A stretch of DNA of 32,590 nucleotides from Chloroflexota bacterium. GTDB lineage: Bacteria; Chloroflexota; Dehalococcoidia; Lucifugimonadales; UBA3495. The position numbers and the translations under genes are program-made. The stretch is from the NCBI GenBank assembly GCA_022566155.1, contig JADFJS010000004.1:1-32590 (forward strand), given 5' to 3'. This document shows positions 18,049-26,865 of this stretch, in pieces; the first letter of the stretch is position 1, and every line of letters starts with the position of its first letter. The notes under the pieces were generated by a model. That model saw only the letters and a program-made list of their open reading frames with translations, was not told the origin of the DNA and made no database searches.

Positions 18049-18474
18049 ATGTACCGAAAGATACTGATACCACTAGATGGATCTACGGAGGCCGAAGCTG
18101 TCCTGCCCATAGCGCAAGAACTCATAACCCCGGACAGCGACGTAATCCTGTTTCAGGTCATCGCTCCCGGCAGGTCACGCGCGTTCGGCGAGTATACCGT
18201 TCGCCGGGAGGCCATCAGATATCTCAGGCAGGTCATCAGCAAGCTTGTTGAGCCGCCAGGCACATGGCGCTGTGATGCGGCGGTGTCTGGTTCCGTGGCC
18301 GATGGAATAGTCGACTACGCCCACCGGGAAGAAGTCGACCTCATCGCCATGTATACCTACGATCGCAAGGGACTGTCCAAGCTGATCAAAGGAAGCGTAG
18401 CCGAAAAGGTGCGTAAATTGGCGTCTGTCGAGGTTCGAGTAGTCAAGGCTAGCGACCTGGTGCCCGCGGGATAG
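18049..18474 (+). CDS. Universal stress protein UspA family
   Basis: MYRKILIPLDGSTEAEAVLPIAQEL...VDLIAMYTYDRKGLSKLIKGSVAEKVRKLASVEVRVVK. Confidence 0.9.
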   Translation: MYRKILIPLDGSTEAEAVLPIAQELITPDSDVILFQVIAPGRSRAFGEYTVRREAIRYLRQVISKLVEPPGTWRCDAAVSGSVADGIVDYAHREEVDLIAMYTYDRKGLSKLIKGSVAEKVRKLASVEVRVVKASDLVPAG

Positions 18475-18683
18475 CCCCAAAATAGAGCCTGCTGTTTGTT
18501 GCCAGCAGCGAGCCTTCTCTACGTTCAAGGCATCGGCGGTGTCTCCAAAGATTCCCATCTAGCAATGCCAGAGGTCCCTCTCTGGTTTCCTAGTTGCCAT
18601 TTGCCGGCGCCCTTTCTTTAATTATGAAAAGCCGGCGCACCTGAACCACCTATCCCCGCCAGAGAACAGCCTCGGTGATTCAC

Positions 18684-18708
18684 ACTCCCGGGCGGCATGT
18701 CCGGGAGT
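18684..18708. terminator. GC-rich hairpin ACTCCCGG-N9-CCGGGAGT in the intergenic region after uspA
   Basis: 8-bp perfect arms; no obvious downstream T-tract, so function is uncertain. Confidence 0.3.
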
Positions 18709-18974
18709 CCGCCGATCTCCATTTCGTTCGGCAACGCCCCTACTCCCCCGGCATCAACACCATTCGAGCAACAGGCCAACAGCCGGCTACCGCGTTGGAC
18801 ACGATGCCTGAATCGAGATATAGTTTTGTGGATCCTGCGGGCTACAGCATATATAGTCAGACGGCCTGCGGCCTACCACTTCCCTACACCCGATTTGACT
18901 CACCGATCTGGCCGGCGGCGCCGTAGATCGCCAAGTCCAGAACTGGGATTTGCTAACGGCTTGGGAGGCCCGCC

Positions 18975-19913
18975 ATGGAATTCGGATTCTATCTTCCCAG
19001 CAGTGGTCCCACCGCCCGGCCCGAACCGCTGGCGGAGATCGCGCGGCGGGGAGACCGGCTTGGATTCCACTGCATGGTGGCGGGCGATCACATCCTGGTG
19101 CCCAAGACTATCGACTCCCCCTACCCCTACACCGTTGGAGGTGAGTTTCCCAGCGGCGCCAGCGGAGAATTTCTGGAGCAATTGACCCTGCTTACCTTTC
19201 TGGCCGGCATCACCACGAATATCAGGTTGGTGCCCAGCGTGATGATTGTCCCCTACCGCAATCCCCTGCTGGCGGCCAAGATCTTGGCGACCCTGGACGT
19301 ACTGTCCAACGGCCGTCTCACCCTGGGAGTGGGCGTGGGTTGGATGGAAGAGGAGTTCCTGGCGCTGAATGCTCCTCCCTTTGCCGAGCGCGGCGCCGTG
19401 ACCGACGAGTACCTGATGGCGTTCAAGGAGCTATGGACCAGCGACAACCCTACCTTCAACGGCAAGTACTACCAGTTTTCCGACATCAGATTTTTGCCGC
19501 ACCCCGTACAGAAGCCCCACCCGCCCATCTGGGTAGGCGGTCAGAGCCGCCGGGCTATCCGCCGGGCCGCCCAGCTTGGAAACGGTTGGCATCCGGTGGG
19601 GGCCATCCCGGCAGCCCCATTGGAGCCGGAGGAGCTGGCCCAGGGCATTGTTGCCCTCAACCGTTACGCGGAAAGAGCGGGACGCGACCCGGGGGAGATC
19701 GACGTGGCCATGAAAGCCCCGCTCTACGACCCAGGAACCAACCCCGGCGGCGTCCGCCGCCGCTTTTCCGGTGAGACCGAGCAGATTTTACAGGATGTTC
19801 AGACCTACTCCGGCGTGGGCGTCACCCACACCATATTCGACATCCGTAGCTCTGACTTGAACCAGACCCTGGACCGAATGGCCTGGTTCGCGGAAGAGAT
19901 CATAGCAAGCTAA
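18975..19913 (+). CDS. LLM-class (luciferase-like, probably F420-dependent) oxidoreductase
   Basis: MEFGFYLPSSGPTARPEPLAEIARRGDRLGFHCMVAGDHI...VPYRNPLLAAKILATLDVLSNGRLTLGVGVGWMEEEFLAL...HPPIWVGGQS. Confidence 0.92.
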   Translation: MEFGFYLPSSGPTARPEPLAEIARRGDRLGFHCMVAGDHILVPKTIDSPYPYTVGGEFPSGASGEFLEQLTLLTFLAGITTNIRLVPSVMIVPYRNPLLAAKILATLDVLSNGRLTLGVGVGWMEEEFLALNAPPFAERGAVTDEYLMAFKELWTSDNPTFNGKYYQFSDIRFLPHPVQKPHPPIWVGGQSRRAIRRAAQLGNGWHPVGAIPAAPLEPEELAQGIVALNRYAERAGRDPGEIDVAMKAPLYDPGTNPGGVRRRFSGETEQILQDVQTYSGVGVTHTIFDIRSSDLNQTLDRMAWFAEEIIAS

Positions 19914-19941
19914 GGAAGAACAAACACCTGGAGGGACCGCT

Positions 19942-20742
19942 TTGACAACACTAGACGAGCGATACGAGCGCGGGCAGGAAATGCGGGCCCTGATGGCCAA
20001 GGGGGACCCCAGCCACTTCACCCTGCCGGGCATCGATCAGCTTGCCCCCGACCTGAAGCGCATCATCGACGAAGCGCTCTTTGGGTCGATCTGGTCCCGT
20101 CCCGGGCTGGACGTGACCCAAAGAGCCATCTGCACCACTTCGGCGCTGATGGCACTGGGACAGCTCCCCTTGTTGCGCCGCCATATCGAAAGGTGTCTGA
20201 ACTTGGGCCTGACACCGGATCAACTGGTGGAGGTTTTCATCCAACTGACCTTCTACGTGGGGGTTCCGGCGGTGGAGGCGGCCATGCGCATCACCAAGGA
20301 GATCTTCGAGGAGCGGGGTATCAAATTTACTCCAACCCAGGTTTACGACACCAAGCAAACGGTAGACGAACTCCACGAGGCCGGGCACCGCAGCCATGAA
20401 GAGCACATCGGCGACATAACCGAGTACTACACCGATGACCCCGACTCCCAGGAGATGCAGCTCGACCGGCTGATCAACGAATACCTGTGGGGCGCCATCT
20501 ATACACGGCCCAACCTGGACAGCAAGAGCCGGGCCATCTGCGCTCTGTCGGCGATGACCGTATTGGGGCAATACGACCGCCAGATCCGCCGGCGCATCGA
20601 GGGAGCCCTGCGGGTGGGGATGACACCCACGGAGATCATGGAGGTGTTCATCCAGGTAACGCTCTACGGCGGTTACTTCACCACCCGCACCGCCATGCGC
20701 ATTGCCCGGTCGGTGTTCACCGAGCAGGGTCTCACCGCCTGA
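19942..20742 (+). CDS. Two-domain carboxymuconolactone decarboxylase family protein
   Basis: TTG start; two homologous CMD domains: RPGLDVTQRAICTTSALMALGQLPLLRRHIERCLNLGLTPDQLVEVFIQLTFYVGVPAVEAAM and RPNLDSKSRAICALSAMTVLGQYDRQIRRRIEGALRVGMTPTEIMEVFIQVTLYGGYFTTRTAM. Confidence 0.92.
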   Translation: MTTLDERYERGQEMRALMAKGDPSHFTLPGIDQLAPDLKRIIDEALFGSIWSRPGLDVTQRAICTTSALMALGQLPLLRRHIERCLNLGLTPDQLVEVFIQLTFYVGVPAVEAAMRITKEIFEERGIKFTPTQVYDTKQTVDELHEAGHRSHEEHIGDITEYYTDDPDSQEMQLDRLINEYLWGAIYTRPNLDSKSRAICALSAMTVLGQYDRQIRRRIEGALRVGMTPTEIMEVFIQVTLYGGYFTTRTAMRIARSVFTEQGLTA

Positions 20743-20778
20743 TCGCCGCTTCACTTGGCACCAGGACCCATTTCGCAT

Positions 20779-20806
20779 GTGGTTCGACAAGCTCACCACG
20801 AACGGG
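20779..20806 (+). repeat. Hairpin repeat arm A: gtggttcgacaagctcaccacgaacggg
   Basis: Internal stem GTGGT/ACCAC; 23/28 identical to the reverse complement of arm B. Confidence 0.8.
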
Positions 20807-20875
20807 AGGAGGCGCCTTTTTAGTCACGAATGAGGGGTGGCGTCTTCTTCACCACGAACGGATCGCGAGATCTTT

Positions 20876-20903
20876 CCCGTTCGTCCTGAGCCTGTCGAAG
20901 GAC
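20876..20903 (-). repeat. Hairpin repeat arm B: cccgttcgtcctgagcctgtcgaaggac
   Basis: Reverse complement gtccttcgacaggctcaggacgaacggg; internal stem GTCCT/AGGAC. Confidence 0.8.
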
Positions 20904-20997
20904 ACGTCAGCCGGGTGATTAGAATATTTAAATAACCTCCCCCTTTCGGAGAAAGACGGCCGCTCCCAAAATCGCAGGAACCCCCCAGGAGGTCCAA

Positions 20998-21801
20998 ATG
21001 AGGCTGGCCTTGGCGGACGGCGCCGAACTATTCTACAAGATCGACGATTTTACCGACCCATGGACCGAGCCGGAGACGATTGTCCTGCACCACGGCATGG
21101 CCAAGAATCACAAGATGTGGTTCGGCTGGATGCCGGTGCTGGCCCGCCACTATCGGGTGGTACGCTTGGACATGCGGGGGATGGGCCAATCGTCGGTCCC
21201 CGAGCCGGGGTATCCCTGGTCCCTGGACAACTTTGCCGACGACCTGCTGGGCCTGCTAGACGGGCTGGGTCTGGATAAAGTGCACCTGATCGGGGAAACG
21301 GTGGGCGGTTCCATCGCCATGCGCTTCGCCACCCTGCACCAGGAACGGTTACTGTCTCTGTGCGTTTGCACTTCACCCACCAGCTTCCTGGACCCCCACC
21401 ACGTGGAAAGCGCCGACCTAATAGACCGCGAGGGCGTGGCCGCCTGGGTGGAGAGCACCATCACCCGGCGGTTGGACCCCCAGATCGTCGACCCAGCCTA
21501 CATCCGCTGGTATGCCGACCAGATGGCCGCGACGCCGGCCCATGTGGTCAGCGGTTTTCAGCGCAACGCCCCCGGCGTTGACATCGGGCCCTTGCTGAAA
21601 GATGTTCAGACACCCACCCTGGTCCTGGCCGCGGCAAGCCTGCGCGAGGAAGTCCTGGGCGATTTCCGGGGCGCCGCCGACCTGTTCCCCAACGGGCGAG
21701 CGGTGATCTTTCCCGGCGTTTCAGGCTTCATCCAGCATATCCTGCCGGTGCCCTGCGCCCGGGTCTGGCTGGACTTCGCCCAGGGCCTGGACCGCGTCTA
21801 G
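20998..21801 (+). CDS. Alpha/beta hydrolase fold protein
   Basis: TIVLHHGMAKNHKMWFGWMPVLARHYRVVRLDMRGMGQSS...FADDLLGLLDGLGLDKVHLIGETVGGSIAMRFA. Confidence 0.88.
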   Translation: MRLALADGAELFYKIDDFTDPWTEPETIVLHHGMAKNHKMWFGWMPVLARHYRVVRLDMRGMGQSSVPEPGYPWSLDNFADDLLGLLDGLGLDKVHLIGETVGGSIAMRFATLHQERLLSLCVCTSPTSFLDPHHVESADLIDREGVAAWVESTITRRLDPQIVDPAYIRWYADQMAATPAHVVSGFQRNAPGVDIGPLLKDVQTPTLVLAAASLREEVLGDFRGAADLFPNGRAVIFPGVSGFIQHILPVPCARVWLDFAQGLDRV

Positions 21802-21803
21802 AA

Positions 21804-22457
21804 GTGGTGAGAGGAAGGGACTCGACGCCAGGGGAAGATGAACGATCACCGGTTGGTCCTCCTCCCGGACAACCCGGTTCGGCCGGTGCGTCTAAGGGTC
21901 AAATCCGTCTGCTGCCCCAACGTTTGGCGGAGAGGCTGCACCTACCATCCCGAGTCAGGGTCGTAGACCCCCAGTTCTCTCAGCACTCCCACCGCTACCT
22001 GATCCAGGCAGGTCTGGCCGCCCTGGGCATGCTGGCTATCCTGGTATTCGTGGACTCTCTTTCCGACGCCGCGCTGGCCGCCGGTCTGGGATCCAGCGTC
22101 GTAATCGTATTCATCCATCCCTCCAGCCATGCGGCCCAGGCACGCTCGTTGGTGGGCGGCCATGGTCTGGCGATACTGGTGGGCTCCGCATTGTCCTTGG
22201 TCCTATTTGCCGCCCCGGTGACAGACTTTCTCGACGACCTCGGCCTATTAAGAGACCTGAGCTTGGCCCTATCCGTGGGAATCTTGATCCTGATTATGGC
22301 GGTGACCGACACCGAGCATCCTCCAGCGGCAGGCACCGTATTGGGTTTCTCCACCCGCGGTTGGGACCTCTCAACCACGGTAATAATCATCGCCGCCGTT
22401 GTCCTTCTGGCGGTGATCAAACGCCTGCTCACCCCATATCTGCGGGACTTGATCTAA
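21804..22457 (+). CDS. HPP family membrane protein
   Basis: AALAAGLGSSVVIVFIHPSSHAAQARSLVGGHGLAILVGSAL...TDTEHPPAAGTVLGFS, HPP motif and four-TM pattern. Start may be downstream. Confidence 0.8.
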   Translation: MVRGRDSTPGEDERSPVGPPPGQPGSAGASKGQIRLLPQRLAERLHLPSRVRVVDPQFSQHSHRYLIQAGLAALGMLAILVFVDSLSDAALAAGLGSSVVIVFIHPSSHAAQARSLVGGHGLAILVGSALSLVLFAAPVTDFLDDLGLLRDLSLALSVGILILIMAVTDTEHPPAAGTVLGFSTRGWDLSTTVIIIAAVVLLAVIKRLLTPYLRDLI

Positions 22458-22635
22458 CGCCCTTCCAAAGGATCGCTGACCCATTGATCGCCCGTCTTGG
22501 GGCCGGCTCCGCATTGGCGCGTAGGTACGCCCCGGCAACAGCCGCGTTTGACCATGCCTCGCTCCAAGGCATACAATCTCCCCTGGCCGGCACGGCCCCA
22601 CGCCGGCCCGCCTAACCTCTTGTAGGATCAAGACC

Positions 22636-24039
22636 ATGCCAGACTCCCTTAGCCGGACCCTCGCCCGATTCGTGGTTTCCCTCAATTACGAGTCCCTGCC
22701 TCCGCAGGTTGTAGACAAGATCAAGGCGTCGTTGCTGCACGCCCTGATCATCTCCATCGTCGGCGCCGGCACAAACCACGGCGCGGCTTCCATTCGGCTG
22801 GTCAAAGAGGAGGAAGGCAAATACAACGGCGCCACCATCCTGGTGGACGGCGGCCGGGCCACGCGTGCCGGCGCCGCCTTTGCCAACAGCAAGCTGATGC
22901 ATGCCACCAACCAGTCGGACTCCTACCGCATGCTCATTCATCCCGGCCCATGCGTTATCCCGGCGGCGCTGGCCACGGCAGAGATGGAGGGCCGGGACGG
23001 CCGGGACCTTCTCACCGCACTGGTGGCCGGTTACGAGGTGGAATCCCGCATCGCCGGCGACTTCATTCCATCGACGCAGGCCCGTGGGTTTCGCTCCAGT
23101 CCCGTCTATGGGACTCTGGGGGCTTCGGTGGCCTGCGGTAAGCTCTTGGGCCTTACCGAGGACCAGCTGGTAACCGCCCTGGCCCTGGCTTGCACCTTCA
23201 CCGGCGGCACCACCGAAGGGGCCCGCTCCGGCGGCCGCGAGATGATGTTCCACGAGCCCAATGCCACCCGCAATGGAGTCATGGCCGCCCTGCTGGCCCG
23301 GGAGGACGTGGCCGGCTCCGAATTTGCCCTGGAAGGAGACGCCGGTTTCTACAACGCTTTCACCGGCAACAACCGGGGTGAGCTCTCCTACGTTTTCCAA
23401 GGGCCTCTACAGACTTCGATAGAAGATGTGGCCGCAGACCTGGGCTCACGCTGGGAACTGATGCACGTGACGCCCAAGATATACCAGACCGCGGGCTACA
23501 ACTGCCCGGTGATAGAGCTGATGACTCAGATCCGTGCCAGCCACACCATAGCCCCAGGCGATATCGAGTCAATCACCGTTGACATGAACTGGCTGGAGAC
23601 CCTATACCCCTCGCCGGCTTTCCCCAGCGCCACCCGGAGCGCTCCGGGGGTGGGCAGCACCCACTATTTCGCCGCCTATACCTGCGTCCACGGCAGCTAC
23701 CCGCCGCTCAAACCCAGATTGGAACCGGGGGAGCAGACCTCGGGCGAGGACCCGGACGTGATGAGCCTGCTCAAGAAGGTTGAGGTGGTCGGCCACCAGG
23801 ACCGAACACCCTTTGCTCCTAGAATCACCATCCGGCTGATAGGCGGCACCATATACCAGGGCGAGTACCAGGGCGACGAACTGGAGTGGGACCTGGCCAC
23901 GGAAACCCGGCGGATCAGCGAGCTATTTGAGGCCCTGCCCTGGCCCAGGGAACAGCTGGATAGCATAGTCCACACGGTATCCCGGCTGGAAGAAGAGACC
24001 ACGGTGGACAACCTGATACGGCTCTGCGTCCGGAGATAG
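22636..24039 (+). CDS. MmgE/PrpD family protein
   Basis: MPDSLSRTLARFVVSLNYESLPPQVVDKIKASLLHALIISIVGAG...; HATNQSDSY, HPGPCVIPAALATAE, FRSSPVYGTLGASVACGKLLGL; PrpD-like layout. Confidence 0.9.
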   Translation: MPDSLSRTLARFVVSLNYESLPPQVVDKIKASLLHALIISIVGAGTNHGAASIRLVKEEEGKYNGATILVDGGRATRAGAAFANSKLMHATNQSDSYRMLIHPGPCVIPAALATAEMEGRDGRDLLTALVAGYEVESRIAGDFIPSTQARGFRSSPVYGTLGASVACGKLLGLTEDQLVTALALACTFTGGTTEGARSGGREMMFHEPNATRNGVMAALLAREDVAGSEFALEGDAGFYNAFTGNNRGELSYVFQGPLQTSIEDVAADLGSRWELMHVTPKIYQTAGYNCPVIELMTQIRASHTIAPGDIESITVDMNWLETLYPSPAFPSATRSAPGVGSTHYFAAYTCVHGSYPPLKPRLEPGEQTSGEDPDVMSLLKKVEVVGHQDRTPFAPRITIRLIGGTIYQGEYQGDELEWDLATETRRISELFEALPWPREQLDSIVHTVSRLEEETTVDNLIRLCVRR

Positions 24040-24255
24040 CTCTGTCCCGGCCCACTAACCACGGTATCTTTCCCCCTGCCGCAGCGATCGCCGGACAGCG
24101 AAAACCCCTGGAAGAGATGCGGGACGGGAGGCCTTCCGATGATATCGATTTGGCACGGGCCACAAGGATCTGATCCATCACTGTTCGGCGTATGGCCTTA
24201 GAAGCTCGGCGTCAAGGCAGCACGGTTAGCAAGTCGACAAGGAGGCTGAATCCGC

Positions 24256-25188
24256 GTGGTCCACAAGCTTAGGCCCGGCCTGCTCATCCTCATCGGTGGT
24301 CTGCTGGTGTTTCTCCTGGCCGCCTGCACGGCTTCCCCAACATCGACGCCCCTGGGCATATCTCCAACCTCGACTCCCCTGCCCACCGGCCCGGAGGTCG
24401 GTGTGATCGTCATCAGTACCGACCTGGCGGTTGGCGTCAACCGGGTGGTATTCGGGCTGGTGGACCGGGAAGGCATGCCGGTGCGATCTTCCGGGGGCCA
24501 AGCCGAGGTGCAAGCGGCGATCTTTATCTCAGGGCAAGAGGCCGCAGAGGTACGGCACTCGGCCACCGCCCGGTTCATGCGCTGGCCTACGGGTTCTCAG
24601 GGCGTCTTCACCGCCAGCCTGGAGCTGGATACGGCGGGGTTCTGGCAACTGCAGGTAAGCATCGCCAGCGAGGACAGAGGGCTGGTGGAGGCGGTTGGAG
24701 CTTTCGAGGTTAAGGAGAGATCCGATACCCCGTCCATCGGGGAACGGGCCCCGGCCAGTATAACCCCCACACTGGCCGGCGTTGAAGACCTTGCCACCAT
24801 CACCAGCTCTCCGGTTCCCGACCCGGACCTGTACCGGCTATCCGTTCACCAGGCCCTGGAAGCAGGCAAGCCTCTGGTGGTCGTGTTCGCCACTCCGGCA
24901 TTCTGCATAACCGCCACGTGCGGCCCCCAGGTTGAGGTAGTATCCCAGCTCAAGGAGCGATTCCAAGACCGGGCCAACTTCATCCACGTGGAGGTGTTTG
25001 AGGATCCCCACGTGATCGAAGGAGGCCGCCCCACCGGTGGATTCGTACCAGCGGTTTTGGAATGGAACCTGCCCACGGAGCCGTGGACCTTTGTCCTGGA
25101 CCGGGCAGGCCGGGTGCAAGCCAAGTTCGAGGCATTTACCACCCTAGAGGAGCTTGAGGACGCGTTGCAGAAAGTCCTAGATTCCTAA
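24256..25188 (+). CDS. Lipoprotein with C-terminal thioredoxin-like domain (CITATC)
   Basis: Signal/lipobox LLVFLLAAC; C-terminal GKPLVVVFATPAFCITATCGPQVEVVSQLKERF...EPWTFVLDRAGRVQAKFEAFTTLEELEDAL. GTG start. Confidence 0.8.
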   Translation: MVHKLRPGLLILIGGLLVFLLAACTASPTSTPLGISPTSTPLPTGPEVGVIVISTDLAVGVNRVVFGLVDREGMPVRSSGGQAEVQAAIFISGQEAAEVRHSATARFMRWPTGSQGVFTASLELDTAGFWQLQVSIASEDRGLVEAVGAFEVKERSDTPSIGERAPASITPTLAGVEDLATITSSPVPDPDLYRLSVHQALEAGKPLVVVFATPAFCITATCGPQVEVVSQLKERFQDRANFIHVEVFEDPHVIEGGRPTGGFVPAVLEWNLPTEPWTFVLDRAGRVQAKFEAFTTLEELEDALQKVLDS

Positions 25189-25225
25189 CCCTGATAGTCC
25201 GGATATATCGGCGCCCGGACCACCG

Positions 25226-25567
25226 CTAGTCCGTTATCTCCGTAATCAGCAACCGGTCCCCCCGGGCGAGGTAGGAGACCAGAAGGGTCTGTCCCAGTAC
25301 CTGGTGCAAACGGGCGTGAGAGGCGGTGAGCTCAACTTCCACCTCGGCGGTGAAGGTCCAGACCCTTCCCGATGCGTCGCGTATCCGCAACCCGGTCAGC
25401 ACATCGTCCCCCCGCTCCACCACCGCCAGGATATGTCCCCGCACCTGACCCTCAGGTACAATAGTTGGCGTAGACCCCGGTGCGCCGCAAGCCCACATCA
25501 AGAGCAGGGTCGCTGTCATCCAACCCGCCCACATCGTCCGCGCTCTTAGTCTTCCGGTCATATACAA
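25226..25567 (-). CDS. Small putative lipoprotein
   Basis: 113 aa with lipobox-like LLLMWACG and a compact C-terminal domain; no recognised family. Confidence 0.6.
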   Translation of the reverse strand: MYMTGRLRARTMWAGWMTATLLLMWACGAPGSTPTIVPEGQVRGHILAVVERGDDVLTGLRIRDASGRVWTFTAEVEVELTASHARLHQVLGQTLLVSYLARGDRLLITEITD

Positions 25568-25675
25568 AATATCATCACCAGGATCTTGCCGGCTGGCGGT
25601 GCCCCTCGCCCTCTATAACGGGCGGCTCTTGCCGCAGCGGGGATTCTATCACGTGCCCTGTCCGGCCTCGTTCCG

Positions 25676-25704
25676 TTGACAAGGCAGTACCACTATGTTA
25701 CTTT
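25676..25704 (+). promoter_or_regulatory. Candidate promoter upstream of the ctaA-cox cluster
   Basis: TTGACA (25676-25681), 17 nt spacer, weak -10 TACTTT (25699-25704). Confidence 0.3.
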
Positions 25705-25881
25705 TCAAAATGACCCTTTAGGCCTGTTCAGGCGAGAATTTCCCAGGTCTGTCGATGATACCAATGACGGTCGGAACGTTCCATCTGATTCCATGAGCTT
25801 CCCCCTAACCAACCGTTTCACCGCCGGCTCCCCTTCGGCAAGTATCACGTTATTTTCTCACCGGCTGACCCTCACACTCCG

Positions 25882-26865
25882 ATGGCGATAGCCCAAGCCA
25901 GTTCCCCTATGCCTCAGGCCAGGGGTGTGTCCACCTGGTATCGCAACCTGGCCTTGCTGACGGCGTTGTCGGTGTTCGCGCTGGTGGTGCTGGGCGGCGT
26001 GGTGCGAGTAACCGGATCTGGGCTAGGCTGCCCGGACTGGCCTCTATGTTACGGCGGGATTCTCCCGCCGCTCCAGACCGAAGCGATCGTGGAATTCTCT
26101 CACCGGCTACTGGCCTCGGCGTTGGTCGGACCCTTGGTATTGGCCCTCTGCGTAGCCGCCTGGATCTTCCACCGCGATAAGGGCTGGCTGCTTGTCCCGA
26201 CTACCTTGGCTGTAGTCCTCACGCTGGGGCAGGCTATCCTTGGAGGAGCAACGGTGCTAAACGAGCTCCCGGCAGGGGCGGTGGCTGCCCACCTGGCCCT
26301 GGGCGAAGCCCTGCTGGGGTGTATGGTCTTTATCCTTATAACGGCCTGCGTCGGTCCACCTTTGTTTGGGTCCACCGCCGTCAGGAGAGGGGGCAGCGGA
26401 GCCTTCCCAAAGCTGGCCGTGGCTTCCGCGTTGGCCGTCTATGGCATTCTGCTCACCGGCTCCTACGTCGCCGTCTCCAACGCCACCTGGGCCTGTACCG
26501 ATTGGCCTTTATGCAACGGCAACTTATTTCCAACCGAAAAACTCGCTGCGATTCACATGGCCCATCGTATGGCAACCGTGGTCCTGGGCCTGTTCGTCAT
26601 GTACGTTCTGCACCTGGGCTTGCGCCGAGGACGCCAGCCGATGGACGTACGGCTGCTCTCCATGGCGGCGACCGCCCTGTTCCTGGCCCAAGTTATAGTG
26701 GGAGCGCTGACCATCTGGCTGAAATTTCCGGAGGAGATTCGGGCTTTGCACCTCGCCCTGGGAACCGCGGTATGGGCGGCAATGGCAGGACTGGCGGCGC
26801 TAAGCCTGGCCCCGAGGGATCAGGCTGGATGGGATCAGGCCGGCTCGGAGACGGTCCATGCTTGA
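25882..26865 (+). CDS. ctaA: Heme A synthase (COX15/CtaA family)
   Basis: GGVVRVTGSGLGCPDWPLCYG...EFSHRLLAS...; second half GSYVAVSNATWACTDWPLCNG...HMAHRMATVVLG. Confidence 0.92.
   Translation: MAIAQASSPMPQARGVSTWYRNLALLTALSVFALVVLGGVVRVTGSGLGCPDWPLCYGGILPPLQTEAIVEFSHRLLASALVGPLVLALCVAAWIFHRDKGWLLVPTTLAVVLTLGQAILGGATVLNELPAGAVAAHLALGEALLGCMVFILITACVGPPLFGSTAVRRGGSGAFPKLAVASALAVYGILLTGSYVAVSNATWACTDWPLCNGNLFPTEKLAAIHMAHRMATVVLGLFVMYVLHLGLRRGRQPMDVRLLSMAATALFLAQVIVGALTIWLKFPEEIRALHLALGTAVWAAMAGLAALSLAPRDQAGWDQAGSETVHA

Noticed and set aside
18675-18926. 83-aa ORF in the uspA-LLM intergenic region
   Set aside because: No RBS, no domain and hairpin-containing sequence; more likely non-coding.
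19951-20799. 282-aa minus-strand ORF
   Set aside because: Antisense to the two-domain CMD gene; its first residues (MVSLSNH) come from the hairpin repeat.
20487-20918. 143-aa plus-strand ORF ending in FVLSLSKDTSAG
   Set aside because: Out-of-frame overlap with CMD that runs into the repeat; the SLSKD tail is a repeat translation artefact.
22612-23400. 262-aa minus-strand ORF
   Set aside because: Antisense to MmgE/PrpD; no recognisable domain.
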